From Prorocentrum cordatum (lineage: Eukaryota > Sar > Dinophyceae > Prorocentrales > Prorocentraceae), in contig CAUYUJ010009458.1 in the NCBI GenBank assembly GCA_963575745.1, forward strand, positions 1-64,000: a stretch of DNA of 64,000 nucleotides. Direction: 5' to 3'. Numbering within the stretch: position 1 is the stretch's first letter; each line of letters opens with the position of its first letter. The position numbers were made by a program, and so were the translations under genes. Under the pieces are notes generated by a model. It did no database searches. It saw nothing but the letters and a program-made list of their open reading frames with translations, and had not been told where the DNA came from. Below, one piece after another: positions 1 to 9,999 of this stretch.

Positions 1-125
1 GTCAAATTCTGTTTTCGCCCAGGTCCGAACTCCAGCTCGATCCAGCTCAATCCCACTCCATCCAGCTCAATCCCGCTGACTCCCGCCCAATCCGGCTCCA
101 TCCCGCTCAATCCGAAGCCCGTTCC
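1..125. repeat. Degenerate ~11-bp minisatellite
   Basis: The block is built from imperfect copies of a short word of the type CCAGCTCAATC, with variants CCCGCTCAATC and CCGGCTCCATC. No reading frame here looks coding. It may continue to the left of the window. Confidence 0.7.
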
Positions 126-1690
126 GGCGTAACAGCTCCCTAATGGGGCTCAATCCTCCTCAATCTTTCCGACGAAAACCTCCCAGTAGTTGCCTCCTAA
201 CCTACACAGGCCCACGGGGGAATGTTCTAGGAACCGCTTTGTGGTCTGCTCGAAACGTTTTTAGAACGTGTCCGGCCGAGGCCGCCCTGGTTTACCACAT
301 CCGGCGTATATGCTCTGAGAGCAGCGCTCTTGTTCCCAGAACAGTCTGGGATTCCTGCGAACACTGCCCGGTGGGCCTGCAGGAAGGCCGGCCCCTGCTC
401 GATGCCCTCCGAGGAGTGTCTGTCGAGACCACGGCGGCTCTCGCCGGCGTGGTTGTCGTCTTGTTCTGCCTCGTTGTTCTGCCGATCGGCGCGGCCTTCG
501 CACCCCATCCCCCTCAGCATCGCTCATCCAATCCCCATCTCCACTCCCATCCCCTTCGAGACCCCCACCAAATCACCACCCCAGTTGGGGATGCACCCCT
601 CGAAACCCGAAGGGAACGACCTATATCCCCATCTAGGGGACTAAATCGGCCAGTGGGGCCCAGGCCACGCCGCTGGGGATGGGGACCGGTGAAACGATAC
701 TCATCCCCCCGCGCCTTTCACCAGAGGACAAAGAACCACTGCCACCAGCTAGGGGGGCTGGCCGCTCCCCCGCCCCGAGCTGCTGGCACCCCGTTCCGGG
801 CGCGCCCCCAGAGAGTGCCCCGAACGGGGTGCCAGCAGTTCGGGGGGGTGGCCTTCGGAACCGGAGTTCTGTGGAGTTCTGGTGGTAGTGGCTCTTTTTG
901 TTCTCATGACCCATGGAGTAGATCTTGTCTGTTTGGGCGCCTGTTTCTACTAGGTGGAGTCTCCCCCATAATGGACTCCCTGTTGCAAACAGTCGCGCTG
1001 AGCAGAGGTCCAAAGCCCAGACCCCCCCCCTCCCTCCCCCTCCCCTTCCGCCCATATGTTCCGAACACGAAACGTAAGCACTTCATTGTCTCCCTTTCTG
1101 GGCCTCATTGGGGCTTGGGAAACGCAACGAGTCGACATGTTCCAGCATCGATTCTCACGCTGCGGGAGGATTAACTCAACACGTATACGCGCCGTGGGAG
1201 GCTGGATTCGGCCGAGCTTGTTGGTTACCGGTTATATTTTCACATCCACTCGATCTTACGAGTTGGAAGGGTGTATTTTTGTTTTGGCATGTTTTCTCTC
1301 AAGTTGTTGAACGGTCCCTCGCAATACATGTCCCCCCCTCGGCTCCCCATCCCCCATCCACTTCAAGCAGTGCTGGGCTGCAAATAGATGCCATGCGGGG
1401 GGCCCGCACTTGCGTGCTGTCAAGAATCTTCCGAAAGAGACGCTTGTCTGTCGCCTCTGGCCGAAGCTACAAGGTTCCATCCCCGTTCCTGGATGGGGTG
1501 GGGGCTTGTTTGTGAAACGGTCTCCGTTCCGACCGCCGCACCTCCCCGGTATCGGACAGGGGGAGGTGGTCCCCCCTCTGGTTCAGAGCAGGGGGAGGTC
1601 CTCCCGAAGTCAGAACTCTGGCGAGGGGGGGACAGGGGAGAGATTCCGATTCCCTCTGAGTCCAGCCCCGAGTAGGATTCCGTAAGATGG
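126..1690. other. No gene recognised
   Basis: Mixed GC-rich sequence with C- and G-homopolymer runs. Open frames exist on both strands but none has a protein-like composition or a recognisable motif. The only clear structure is the foldback at 728-903, listed separately. Confidence 0.5.
728..903. repeat. Foldback (terminal inverted repeat) element
   Basis: The left arm contains AAGAACCACTGCCACCAG and the right arm contains its near-complement CTGGTGGTAGTGGCTCTTT. A second nested pair lies inside: GCTGCTGGCACCCCGTT against AACGGGGTGCCAGCAG, around a short loop. The whole element can fold into one hairpin. It resembles the intronic foldbacks found in the gene at 7.6-9.9 kb, but I see no flanking exons here. 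Confidence 0.75.
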
Positions 1691-1737
1691 TAGTCCTCGC
1701 GCTGTTCAGTATTCCGTATCAAGCTTTGTTTATTTCG

Positions 1738-1925
1738 TTTGTTGTGGCTGTGGTTTTTTTGGCTTATGGGTTGGTTTGTGTTTGGTTGGTTTGGTTTTTG
1801 GGTTTTTTTGGTGTTGTTTCTGGTTTTGGCTGGAAGTCTTTGTGTTTACTTCTGTCTTTTGGTTTTTTGTGTTTTGTTGATTATTTTTTTGGTTTTTTTT
1901 GGTTATTGGTTTTTTGGGTTTGGGC
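1738..1925. other. Strand-asymmetric T/G-rich tract
   Basis: Nearly two hundred bases on the plus strand are made almost entirely of T and G. The open frames through it encode only F, V, L, W, C and G, as expected from composition alone, so I do not call a membrane protein. Confidence 0.7.
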
Positions 1926-2215
1926 TGTGGGATCGAGCCCTACTAGCAGGATCGAACCCTCACAGGCTGGATCGAGCCTGAGTTGGATCCTCTCAGAGCT
2001 GCATCCAGCCCATGGTAGGAATCTTGTAGTGTTGGATCGAGCACTCGTAGGATCTTATCACATCGTCACCAGCCCACAGTAGGATCCTGTTAAAGTGTGA
2101 TTGAGCCCCAGTAGGAATTCATTAGAGCTGGACCCAGCCCTAGTAGCAGGGTTTGATTCGAGCTGGATCGAGCTCGTGTAGACTTCCGTTAGAGCTGGAT
2201 CCAGGCAGTGTGTCC
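1926..2215. repeat. Degenerate ~28-bp GGATCGAGC repeat
   Basis: About ten diverged copies of a word built on GGATCGAGCCCTAGTAGGA occur in tandem, with variable spacing of 25-32 bp. Confidence 0.65.
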
Positions 2216-2510
2216 CCTATTCTCTGTAGGAGTCAATGAGAGCTCGATCGATCCCTGGTTCGGTTCGAGCGTGTTCGAACTGGCCCCCCCGCCGGTTCGA
2301 ACCCGGGGGTGCCAGGGGTTGGGGACGGTCAGTGGAACCCCTTCCCCCAGTTTCCAGGGGGGGGGGGCTTCCCCCCTACTATTTTGGGTTCCCGGGGAAG
2401 GGAGGGATTCGCCGTTGGATTTTTCAGCCCCTCCCCCCCAGGTTCCATGGAGAGGAGGGTATATGACACCTGAGAAAACACCAATCAGTGGATGATTTGA
2501 AAACTAGTCA
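2216..2510. other. No gene recognised
   Basis: G- and C-run-rich sequence containing the words GGTTCGAACC and CCCCCCAGGTTCCA. Similar C-run blocks with TTCGAACCCC or TTCGACCCCC recur at 53.9-54.4 kb. No coding signal seen. Confidence 0.4.
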
Positions 2511-2742
2511 TATGGATCTTGAGATCGATTGTGAGATCGATAATGAGATCGATAGTGCATTCGGTAGAGGACGATTAAGGTCGATCGTGAGACCAAGGGT
2601 GACACCTATTAAATGAGATCGATAGGGAGATCGATCGCGAGATCGCTCGTGCGATCTCTAGTGAGATCGCTTGCGAGATCGATTGTGAGATCGATTGTGA
2701 GATCGATGGTGAGATCGATAGAGAGGTGGGAAATGAGATCGA
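2511..2742. repeat. 12-bp GAGATCGAT minisatellite
   Basis: Tandem copies of GAGATCGATNGT with single-base variation, about 15-18 copies. Because the unit is four codons long, open frames run through it on both strands, producing Arg-Ser and Ile-Ser peptides. I treat these as artefacts. Confidence 0.85.
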
Positions 2743-2770
2743 TGCCAAGACCAATCGATCAGAAGATCGA

Positions 2771-2872
2771 CCAGGAACCCGGGAACCTGGGAACCTCTCC
2801 GTCCACCAAAATCGGCCCGGGAACCGGGAACACGGGAACCCGGGAACCGGGAACCCGGGAACCCAGCGTGCG
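2771..2872. repeat. GGGAACC minisatellite
   Basis: Short direct repeats of CCGGGAACC / GGGAACCC lie directly after the GAGATCGAT array. Confidence 0.75.
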
Positions 2873-3807
2873 ACTAAAATCGGCGGGAAATTTTCGCCAA
2901 ATCCTTCAACCTCCGCTAGGACCCCTTCAGTGCAAGCACTGATTGGGGACTTTTGTCCAGTGGCGACTGTAGATTGCGTTCCTTCAGATCTCCTTTTAGG
3001 CTTCACACCCTCTCCGTCCCCCCGTCCTTCCGTACAAGTGAACTTGCCGTATTCCGAAATATTGTCTCTTGGATGCAGTTGTTCTGCAGACTCTGGCAAT
3101 TTTATTTGCATGCGTTGGGGGTGGAGGGCGTGGTGGGGCCGAAGGGAAATCTGAACTTCGCGCAAGCAGGAACTCACTGGCACGCCTCTGCGGCCCAGCG
3201 CTGCTTGATGTTGGCGGCTGAGGCGGTGGGGGCAAGCACACCTGCCATAATCCAGCCACACACAGGTGCTCCACATTTTTCTGCCAGCGTCTAACACATG
3301 CCTACTGGAGAAAAACATAGATTAGCCTGACGAGGGACCCAACCATATGCAGGTGTCAGTACCGCAATAGTGATTCACTTTTTCGGTGGCGATCCCTATG
3401 CGGCAACGAACCGTGCTAGGGGTGTGCCGACATGAGTGGCGTGGTACACAACGCGAACGAAAACGATTGATCTGAGTACGTAGGGAGACTGAGCGCGGGT
3501 GAATCTGCGCGCGTTCGTCTCACTGTGAATGAATCTGCGTGCGAGCGAGTCTACGTGCATGAATGCGAATATGACAAAGCGTGGTGCAATTGTGTATGAA
3601 TGTCCATGGTTTGACAACGACTGCCTCTGAGTACTCGTGACGCTGGGCGTGGCCGCCGCAAGGAGCTTCCCCGGGACTCCCCGACGGCATCGCCCGCGCG
3701 CCGCGACGCCAATGTCGGCGCGCCCCCCCGCGAGGATCGCGCCCGCTTCCTCCCCTTCCTTTACTCCCTCTTTGCCCGCGCACTCAAAAGTCCAAGGCTG
3801 CGGGCGC
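2873..3807. other. No gene recognised; contains the leader of the 90-bp satellite
   Basis: No coding signal. Positions 3331-3420 carry GACCCAACCATATGCA followed by a diverged GTACCGCAATAGTGA and then a 90-bp-family unit. The same leader precedes satellite blocks at about 39550 and 59715. Confidence 0.5.
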
Positions 3808-4081
3808 AGCGCAGCGCGGAGTCCCCGCGACGCGCGCAGGTCGCCCCGGAGGGGTCCCAGCGACGCGCGCGGGTCGTCCACTGCGCGGAGCAAAGAGAGC
3901 TAGCTGGCTGATTGATAGCGGGCAAGGCTCTTGCCGCTGCGCAGAGCGACGACGGGCGAGCGAGGCGCTGGGCAGAACGCAGCACGGAGCCCCCGCGACG
4001 CGCGCAGGTCGCCCCGGAGGGGTCCCAGCGACGCGCGCGGGTCGCCCGCTGCGCGGAGCAAAGAGAGCTAGCTGGCTGGCT
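3808..4081. repeat. Two-copy tandem repeat, ~170-bp period
   Basis: A segment of about 100 bp (CGCGACGCGCGCAGGTCGCC through GCAAAGAGAGCTAGCTGGCTG) occurs at 3818-3912 and again at 3988-4081 with few differences. It ends just before the 90-bp satellite begins. Confidence 0.85.
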
Positions 4082-4091
4082 GGGACCTGCG

Positions 4092-5646
4092 GCGGTGCTC
4101 CATATGGGGCCACGTAACGCTGTATTGGGCAAGGGGGACGCATGCGGACTGCGCCACGGGGACTTTCGGTGGAGTTCCCTATGGGGCCACGAAGCGCGCG
4201 AGGGGTGTGCCGAAATGAATGACGGGGACGCATGCGGACTGTGCCAGTGGGACCGTCGGCGGAGCTCCTATGGGGCCACGAAACGTTTGAGGGGTGTGCC
4301 AAAATGAACGGCGGGGACGCGTGCGGACTGCGCCTCGGGGACCGTCGGTGGAGCTCCCCATGGGGCCACGAAGCGTGTGAGGGGTGTGCCGAAATGAGTG
4401 GCGGGAACGCATGCGGACTGTGCCACGGGGACCTTTGGCGGAGCTCCTATGGGGCCACGAAACGTGTGAGGGGTGTGCTGAAATTAATGGCGGGGACGCA
4501 TGCGGACTGTGCCACGGGGACCTTTGGCGGAGCTCCTATGGGGCCACGAAGCGCGTGAGGGGTGTGCTGAAATTAATGGCGGGGACGCATGCGGATTGTT
4601 CCACTGAAACCTTCGGCGGGGCCCCTATGGGGCCACGAAGCGTGTGAGGGGTGGGCCGAAATGAATGGCGGGGGCGCGTGCGGACTGTGCCACTGGGGCC
4701 TTCGGCGGAGTTCCTATGGGGCCACGAAGCGTGTGAGAGGTGTGCCGAAATTACACACCCACAAGGACCTTCGGTGGAGCTCCCTATGGGGCCACGAAGC
4801 GTGTGAGGGGTGGGCCGAAATGGGTGCGGGGGACGCATGCGCACACACCCACTGAGACCTTCGGTGGAGTTCCCTATGGGGCCAGGAAGCGTGTGAGGGG
4901 TGTGCCAAAATGGGTGTGCGGGACGCATGCGGGCACACCCACTGGGACCTTCGGTGGAGTTCCCTATGAGGCCACAAAACGTATGAAGCGTGTGCCGAAA
5001 TGTGTGCGTCCGGGACGCATGCGGGCACACCCACTGGGACCTTCGGTGGAGCTCCCCATGGGGCCACGAAGCGTGTGAAGGGTGTACCGAAACGGGTGTG
5101 CGGGACGCATGCGGGCACACCCACTGGAACCTTCGGTGGAGCCCCTTATGGGGCCACGAAACGTGTGAGAGATGTGCCGAAATGGATGTGCGGGACGCAT
5201 GCGGGCACACCCATTGGGACCTTCGGTTGGGCTCCATATGGGGCCGCGGAACATGTGAGGATATGCCGAAATCGGCGTGCGGGACGCATGCGGGCACACC
5301 CACTGGGACCTTCGGTGGAGCTCCTTATGGGGCCACGAAGCGTGTGAAGGGTGTACCGAAACGGGTGTGCGGGACGCATGCGGGCACACCCACAACTTCG
5401 TTGTAGTCTGCTCCTAATGGGTCCACGAAGTCGTGTGTGGGGGTTGCCGAAATGGGTGTGCGGGACCTATGCGGGCACACCCACTGGACCATTCGTGGAG
5501 CTCCCTATGGGGCCATCGAAACGTTTGAGGGGTTGGCCGAAACTGGGTGAGCGGAACCCATGCGGCACACCCATTGGGAAAAAAAAAAACCCCTTCGAGG
5601 AGCTCCCTAATTGGACCACGAAGCGTGTGAAGGGTGTTGCCGAAAT
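4092..5646 (+). repeat. 90-bp satellite array, block A1
   Basis: About 17 tandem units with landmark words GGAGCTCCCTATGGGGCCAC, GAAGCGTGTGAGGGGTGTGC, CGAAATGGGTGTGCGGGACG, CATGCGGGCACACCCACTGG and GACCTTCGGT; together these make 90 bp. Units diverge by substitutions and small indels, and the left-most are most diverged. Ninety is a multiple of three, so long open frames run on both strands; they are artefacts. Further blocks of the family lie at 5945, 29862, 32140 (inverted), 38222, 39600, 52150 and 59760. Confidence 0.95.
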
Positions 5647-5647
5647 G

Positions 5648-5807
5648 GTGTTGTGTTTGTGTGTGTTTGTGTGTGTGTGTTTGTGTGTGTGTGTGGTGTG
5701 TGTGTGTGTGGTGTGTGAGTGGTTTGTGTGTTGTTGTGATTGTGTGAGTTGGATGTGTAGTGTGTGTGTTGTGTGAGTGTTAGTGTGGTTGGTGTTGTGT
5801 GTGTGTT

Positions 5808-5853
<46 letters not shown>

Positions 5854-5877
5854 GTGTGTGTGTGTGTGTTTTGTGTG

Positions 5878-5944
<67 letters not shown>
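5648..5944 (+). repeat. (GT)n microsatellite inside a satellite unit
   Basis: About 300 bp of GT dinucleotides with scattered interruptions. It begins straight after CCGAAATG of one 90-bp unit and ends straight into GTGTGCGGGACGCATGCGG of the same unit position, so it is an expansion of the GTGTG already present in the unit. Confidence 0.95.
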
Positions 5945-5947
<3 letters not shown>

Positions 5948-6496
5948 GGACGCATGCGGGCACACCCACTGGGACCTTCGGTGGAGCTCCCTATGGGGCC
6001 ACGAAACGTGTGAGGGGTGTGCCGAAATGTGTGTGCGGGACGCATGCGGGCACATCCAGTGGGACCTTCGGTGGAGCCCCCTTTATGGGGCCACGAAGCG
6101 TGTGATGGGTGTGCCGAAATGAATGAGGGGTGGGCCGAAATGGGTGTGCGGGACGCATGCGGGCACACCCCCTGGGACCTTCGGTGGAGCTTATGGGGCC
6201 ACGAAGCGTGTGAGGGGTGGGCCGAAATGGGTGTGCGGGACGCATGCGGGCACACCCACTGGGACCTTCGGTGGAGCCCCTTATGGGGCCACGAACCGTG
6301 TGAGGGGTGTGCCGAAATGGGTGTGCGGGACGCATGCGGGCACACCCCCTGGGACCGTCGGTGGAGCTCCTTTATGGGGCCACGAAAGGTTTGAAGGGTG
6401 TGCCGAAATGGGTGTGCGGGACGCATGCGGGCACACCCACTGGAACCTTCGGTGGAGCTCCCCATGGGGCCACGAAGCGTGTGAAGGGTGTGCCGA
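5945..6496 (+). repeat. 90-bp satellite array, block A2
   Basis: Six to seven further units of the 90-bp family continue in the same register and orientation as block A1. One unit is shortened near 6110-6140. Confidence 0.93.
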
Positions 6497-6559
6497 AGTG
6501 TGTGTGTGTGTGTGTGTATGTGTGTGTGTGTGTTTGTGTGTGTGTGCGTGTGCGCGTGC

Positions 6560-6602
<43 letters not shown>

Positions 6603-6788
6603 GCGTGTGCGTTGCGTGTGCGTGTTCGTGTGCGTGTGCGTCGCGTGCGCGTGCGTGTGCGTGGCGTTGTGCCGTGTGCGAGTTGCGTGGTTTGCGTGTT
6701 GCGCGGTGTGCGTTGCGTGTGCGTGTGCGTGTGCGTTGTTGCGTGGGCGTGTGCGTGTGCGTGTGCCGTGTGCGTGTGCTGTGCGTGT

Positions 6789-6821
<33 letters not shown>

Positions 6822-6874
6822 CGTGAGCGTGTGCTGTCGGCGTGTGCGTGTGCGTGTGCGTGTGCGTGTGCGTG

Positions 6875-6942
<68 letters not shown>
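6497..6942 (+). repeat. Second GT/GC microsatellite inside a satellite unit
   Basis: About 450 bp of alternating GTGTGT and GTGCGT motifs with TTGCGT interruptions. It starts after TGCCGAAG and ends into GTGTGCGGGACGCATGCGG, the same unit position as the first expansion. Confidence 0.94.
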
Positions 6943-6944
<2 letters not shown>

Positions 6945-7020
6945 GGACGCATGCGGGCACATCCAGTGGGACCTTCGGTGGAGCCCTAGCCAAAACCACC
7001 AGGGACACCCCTCACAACCG
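6943..7020 (+). repeat. Truncated last 90-bp unit and array edge
   Basis: The array stops within a unit (CTTCGGTGGAGCCCTAGCC). It is followed by AAAACCACCAGGGACA, whose reverse complement (TGTCCCTGGCGGTTTTGGCC in a slightly diverged form) forms the left edge of the satellite block at 52134. Confidence 0.8.
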
Positions 7021-7645
7021 AAATTCAAAGAATTCCATATCCGTACCTTTTATTTCGTTTTAATCCATTTAAATTACTTGCACGTGTGAGGTTATGGCTT
7101 TATGCAAACTCAGATAGTGTTTGCCTTATATATGCACATGGCAAGCTCGGTGCTCGCTGATTCTGGGGTGTTCATTGGCTCTGCGGTGTCTTCCGCGATT
7201 GTCACCCTTCTGGGCAGAGGTGAACAGGAAGGATCGGGGGGGAGGGGGAGAAGAGAAGGGGAGGGGGAAAGGGAACAAGAGGTGAGGGTATGTTTCTTCA
7301 AGAGAGGCGCCCCACCGTCGCCACGGCCAGACTCCCCTCGAAATCCTGGTCGTACCGAGCCGTATGGGCGACTTGGGCCTTGAGGTGGTGGTGGTGTGGG
7401 GGTGGTGGTCGTCGTCGTCGTCGTCGCCAAAGCCGCCCGGTTCGGGCCGCGGCGCCGCGCCCGGGGCCCCCTCCTTTCCTTTTTCCCTCCCTCTTTCTCC
7501 CTTCTCCTGGCCTCCTTCCATCCTTCCTTCCTTTCCTCCTCGTTCCCTCCTCCTCCTCCTCCTCGCCTCCTCCTCCTCCGACCCTCCGGTCATGACCTCT
7601 CCCACCCCTTTCCTCGACTCCCTCGGGCTCGGGCTGGGCGCCGAC
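7021..7645. other. AT-rich flank then GC-rich sequence; possible 5' region
   Basis: Positions 7021-7100 are AT-rich, like the AT-rich flank at 52000-52120 next to another satellite block. From 7230 on there are purine runs, then CCT-rich pyrimidine runs, up to the ATG at 7646. No separate gene recognised. Confidence 0.4.
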
Positions 7646-7657
7646 ATGGCGGACGGC

Positions 7658-7688
<31 letters not shown>

Positions 7689-9353
7689 TCCCTCGGACGC
7701 CCCCGTCGCCGCCGCTGCAGAGCGCCGGCGGGCCCGGGCTGCCGCCGACCCTCGTTCCCAACGAGGTTCGAAGAAGCAAAACCCACACAAACATACATCT
7801 TCGGAGGTTGGCGCGGATTTCTTGGATCCGCGCCGACCTCCGAAGATTTCTGTTTATGTGAGTTTCGCTTCTTCCTCCGAGGGCGGCGCGCCGCTGGGCG
7901 GCCCCTGGCCGCCGGTGTCGCCGGCGGCGCTCCAGGCGAGGTTCGCCTCCGAGGAGGTCAGGGGCGGCCAAACCGACCCCTAGTAAACCGTCCCCCTTCC
8001 GTTACGCCCCCCTCGCGTCGCTCCGAGACGCAGGTCTCGATTGGGCGCCTGGAGGGCGAGGGGGGCGTCGCGGAAGGTCAGTGCTCGTCACGGAAGGGGT
8101 CGGTTTGGCCGCGCCCAATCAATGAGGCCGTGGAGCACGCCCGCCTGGCGGGCGAGCTGCTGGAGCGCGCCAGGGCCTCCTGGTGGGCGGGCCCCTGGGC
8201 GCGCTTCCAGGCGGAGGGCCACCAGGATCAGCGGAGGAAAAGATACCTATACCTTTCCTCGCCCCGGAGAGCTCCCGTCGCCCCGGCTGGATTCGCCCCG
8301 AAGCTCTTGTCAGAACGCCCGGCGACGCCCTCCTCGAGAGGATCAGGGAGTACGTAACGATATCGGTATCTTTTCGCGCCCCCCGGAGGCTGCGGCCAAC
8401 GCGTGCATGGTGCGCTGCGAGCTGGCTCGCGCCTGGATGGGGGTGGCCCGGGCTCCTCCTCCCCCCTCCCTCCTCGAGGCCCCTCTTGTCTCGAGAGCTG
8501 CTCGTGTAAGGTCAGCGGGGTCTAGTGACTCCGACTGAGTTTTCGGTCCTCGGGGTGCCCGTCGGAAGCGTCGGCCACCGCCCTGGTCCCCGCCCCAGCT
8601 GATGTTTCTGCTCAGGGCCGTCTCATCCTGGTGGCTCACCTCCTCTGCGGTTGATGTTGAAAACCTCCCTCCATCCCTCCCCCTCCCTCCCCCATCCCTC
8701 CCCCTCCTCCGCCCCCCGCCGGCCTCCTCCGCCTCCTCTCCTCCTCCTCCTTCTCGCCCTCTTGCCTGCCCTCATATCCTCCTTTCTCCTTCCCTCTTGC
8801 CTCGCTCCTTCCTCCGCCCATCCTTCCTCCTCCCGTCCACCATCTCTCCTCTCCAAGAGGCGGATGCGCCGTGGTGGCCCTGCGCGCCGCCGTTCTCGCC
8901 CCCTGGCGCCAGCGTCCAGGCCGCGCGGGCCCCCCCTCATCACCGTTCCGATCCTCGCCAGGCCAATCCCGGGATCAGCCCGCTGGATTGGCCAGGTTCG
9001 GAACGGTGCATGAGGGCGGGCCCCCTCTGAGGCGGACGGCCACCGCGAGGCCGGCGGCCCTGCCATGCGGGTGCTGGCGCAGGGCGCCGAGGCGCAGGAG
9101 CGCGCCCCTCCCCGGGCCCCAGCTCGTCGTCGTCGTCGCCCTCACCTCGTCGTCGTCATCCTCCTCCTCCTCCTCCGAGCCTCCCCCCTCCTCCCTCCCC
9201 CCTCCTCCTCCTCCTCCTCCTCCTTCTCCCCCGCTTTTCGTTCTTCTCCTCATCCTCGGTCCCTCCCCCCCCTTCGACACGCCCCGCTGCTTCCCCACTC
9301 CTCCTGCATGGTCGTCGTCGTCGGTCGTCGTCGGTCGTCGTCGGTCGTCGTCG

Positions 9354-9408
<55 letters not shown>

Positions 9409-9526
9409 TCATGGGTCGCCCTCGCGCCCCCTTCCCTTTCGTCGTCGTCGTCATCGCTGTCGTCGTCGTCACCGGTCGCCCGAGCGCCGCCGAACGCCGC
9501 CGCCGTCGTCGTCGTCACGCACGACG

Positions 9527-9561
<35 letters not shown>

Positions 9562-9790
9562 TCGTCTTCCGTCGTCGGGCGTAGTCGTCGTCGCGGCTGT
9601 CGTCGTCCTCGTCATTGTCGCCGCCGTCTTCGTCGTCGTCGTCGCCCTCCCTCCGCCCGTCCTCTCGCGCAGGCGCGGGAGCTGGACGCCATCAAGTTGC
9701 GCGCCTACCTTGATGGCCGCCTCGACGGCTTCGCCCGGGGCCTGCGGTCCGCCTTCCCCTCCGCGCCCGAGGCGCGAAGTCGGGAAACGG
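7646..9790 (+). CDS. Probable multi-exon gene with introner-like introns
   Basis: I do not recognise the protein. Supported exons are 7646-7765 (ATG, starts MADGGGGG), 7882-7956 (GGAPLGGPWPPVSP...), 8127-8237 (AVEHARLAGELLERARASWW...), about 8389-8453, about 8866-8919 (EADAPWWPCAPPFSPPG), 9032-9097 (ADGHREAGGPAMRVLAQGAE) and 9673 to about 9790 (ARELDAIKLRAYLDGRLDGF). Four junctions (7765/7882, 7956/8127, 8919/9032, 9097/9673) join in phase 0. At each, the exon edge carries a short direct repeat also present at the other end of the intron (CGAGG, GAGG, AGGC, GCGCAGG). Donors are GT, GT, GC and GA; acceptors are AG. The 8237/8389 junction is uncertain, because excision at its CGGAGG repeat changes the frame. 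The product is rich in Ala, Arg, Gly and Pro with Ala/Glu/Leu helical stretches. Downstream exon-like segments to 14870 may belong to the same gene. Confidence 0.55.
7766..7881. mobile_element. Introner-like foldback forming an intron
   Basis: The intron is almost wholly one inverted repeat. GAAGAAGCAAAACCCACA at the left pairs with TGTGAGTTTCGCTTCTTC at the right, and ATCTTCGGAGGTTGGCGCGG pairs with CCGCGCCGACCTCCGAAGAT around a small loop. CGAGG occurs at both exon edges, like a target-site duplication. The inner arm matches the CTTCGGAGGTCC arm of elements at 46339, 61905 and 63798. Confidence 0.85.
7957..8126. mobile_element. Introner-like foldback forming an intron
   Basis: GGGGCGGCCAAACCGACCCC near the left edge pairs with GGGGTCGGTTTGGCCGCGCC near the right edge. 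Inner arms CCCCCTTCCG and GCCCCCCTCGC pair with GCGAGGGGGGC and CGGAAGG. GT donor, AG acceptor, and GAGG at both exon edges. The sequence is unrelated to the preceding intron, so it is a different introner family. Confidence 0.82.
8238..8388. mobile_element. Introner-like foldback, probable intron
   Basis: AAAAGATACCTATA just inside the left edge pairs with TATCGGTATCTTTT near the right edge. CGGAGG lies at both ends. The centre is less palindromic than in the neighbouring introns. Excision exactly at the direct repeat does not keep the most protein-like downstream frame, so the splice positions are uncertain. Confidence 0.6.
8454..8865. other. Probable intron: pyrimidine-rich low complexity
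   Basis: CCT- and CCCT-rich tracts fill 8655-8850 between two exon-like segments. No inverted repeat as clean as in the neighbouring introns is visible. Confidence 0.4.
8920..9031. mobile_element. Introner-like foldback forming a GC-AG intron
   Basis: GGGCCCCCCCTCATCACCGT and TCCGATCCTCGCCAGGCCAA at the left pair with GGATTGGCCAGGTTCGGAAC and GGTGCATGAGGGCGGGCCC at the right. The intron starts GC and ends AG; AGGC lies at both edges. Excision joins CAG to GCG and keeps the frame. Confidence 0.85.
9098..9672. other. Intron rich in GTC and CCT microsatellites
   Basis: Flanked by GCGCAGG on both sides, with excision keeping the exon frame. It holds CCT tracts (9160-9240) and several GTC-repeat tracts (9307-9412, 9440-9475, 9505-9660). 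The long open frames through the triplet repeats encode poly-Val, poly-Ser, poly-Arg or poly-Asp and are artefacts. Confidence 0.6.
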
Positions 9791-9814
9791 CGCCCACCTC
9801 CTCGGGGTTCAGCA

Positions 9815-9913
9815 CTGGAATCCGGATGGGGGCGAGGGGTGAGCACGATGTGAGCATGCGGGCATCTGCGACGGATGCCCCAATGCTCGCCGCTCGCCCC
9901 ATCCAGATTCCAG
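9815..9913. mobile_element. Foldback, probable introner-like intron
   Basis: CTGGAATCCGGATGGGGGCG at the left pairs with CTCGCCCCATCCAGATTCCAG (its first 20 bases) at the right. Inner arms are TGAGCATGCGGGCATC and GGATGCCCCAATGCTC. It follows the exon ending near 9790 and precedes an exon-like stretch at 9914-10000. Confidence 0.75.
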
Positions 9914-9999
9914 GGCGGGGCCCGAGCGGGCTGTGGGCGGCGCTTTCCGTCGACAGGGCTACGTGCACAGGCGGTGCTGCGAGGGCGCCGGCGAGGAGG

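Noticed and set aside
1687-2082. Hydrophobic ORF resembling a membrane protein
   Set aside because: The hydrophobic residues follow from a T/G-only tract; the second half falls in a minisatellite.
5467-7008. 513-residue minus-strand open frame
   Set aside because: It runs through 90-bp satellite units (period divisible by three) and GT microsatellites, giving Thr-His repeats. No independent protein signal.
9307-9660. Poly-Val / poly-Ser / poly-Asp proteins on both strands
   Set aside because: GTC triplet repeats, interpreted as intronic.
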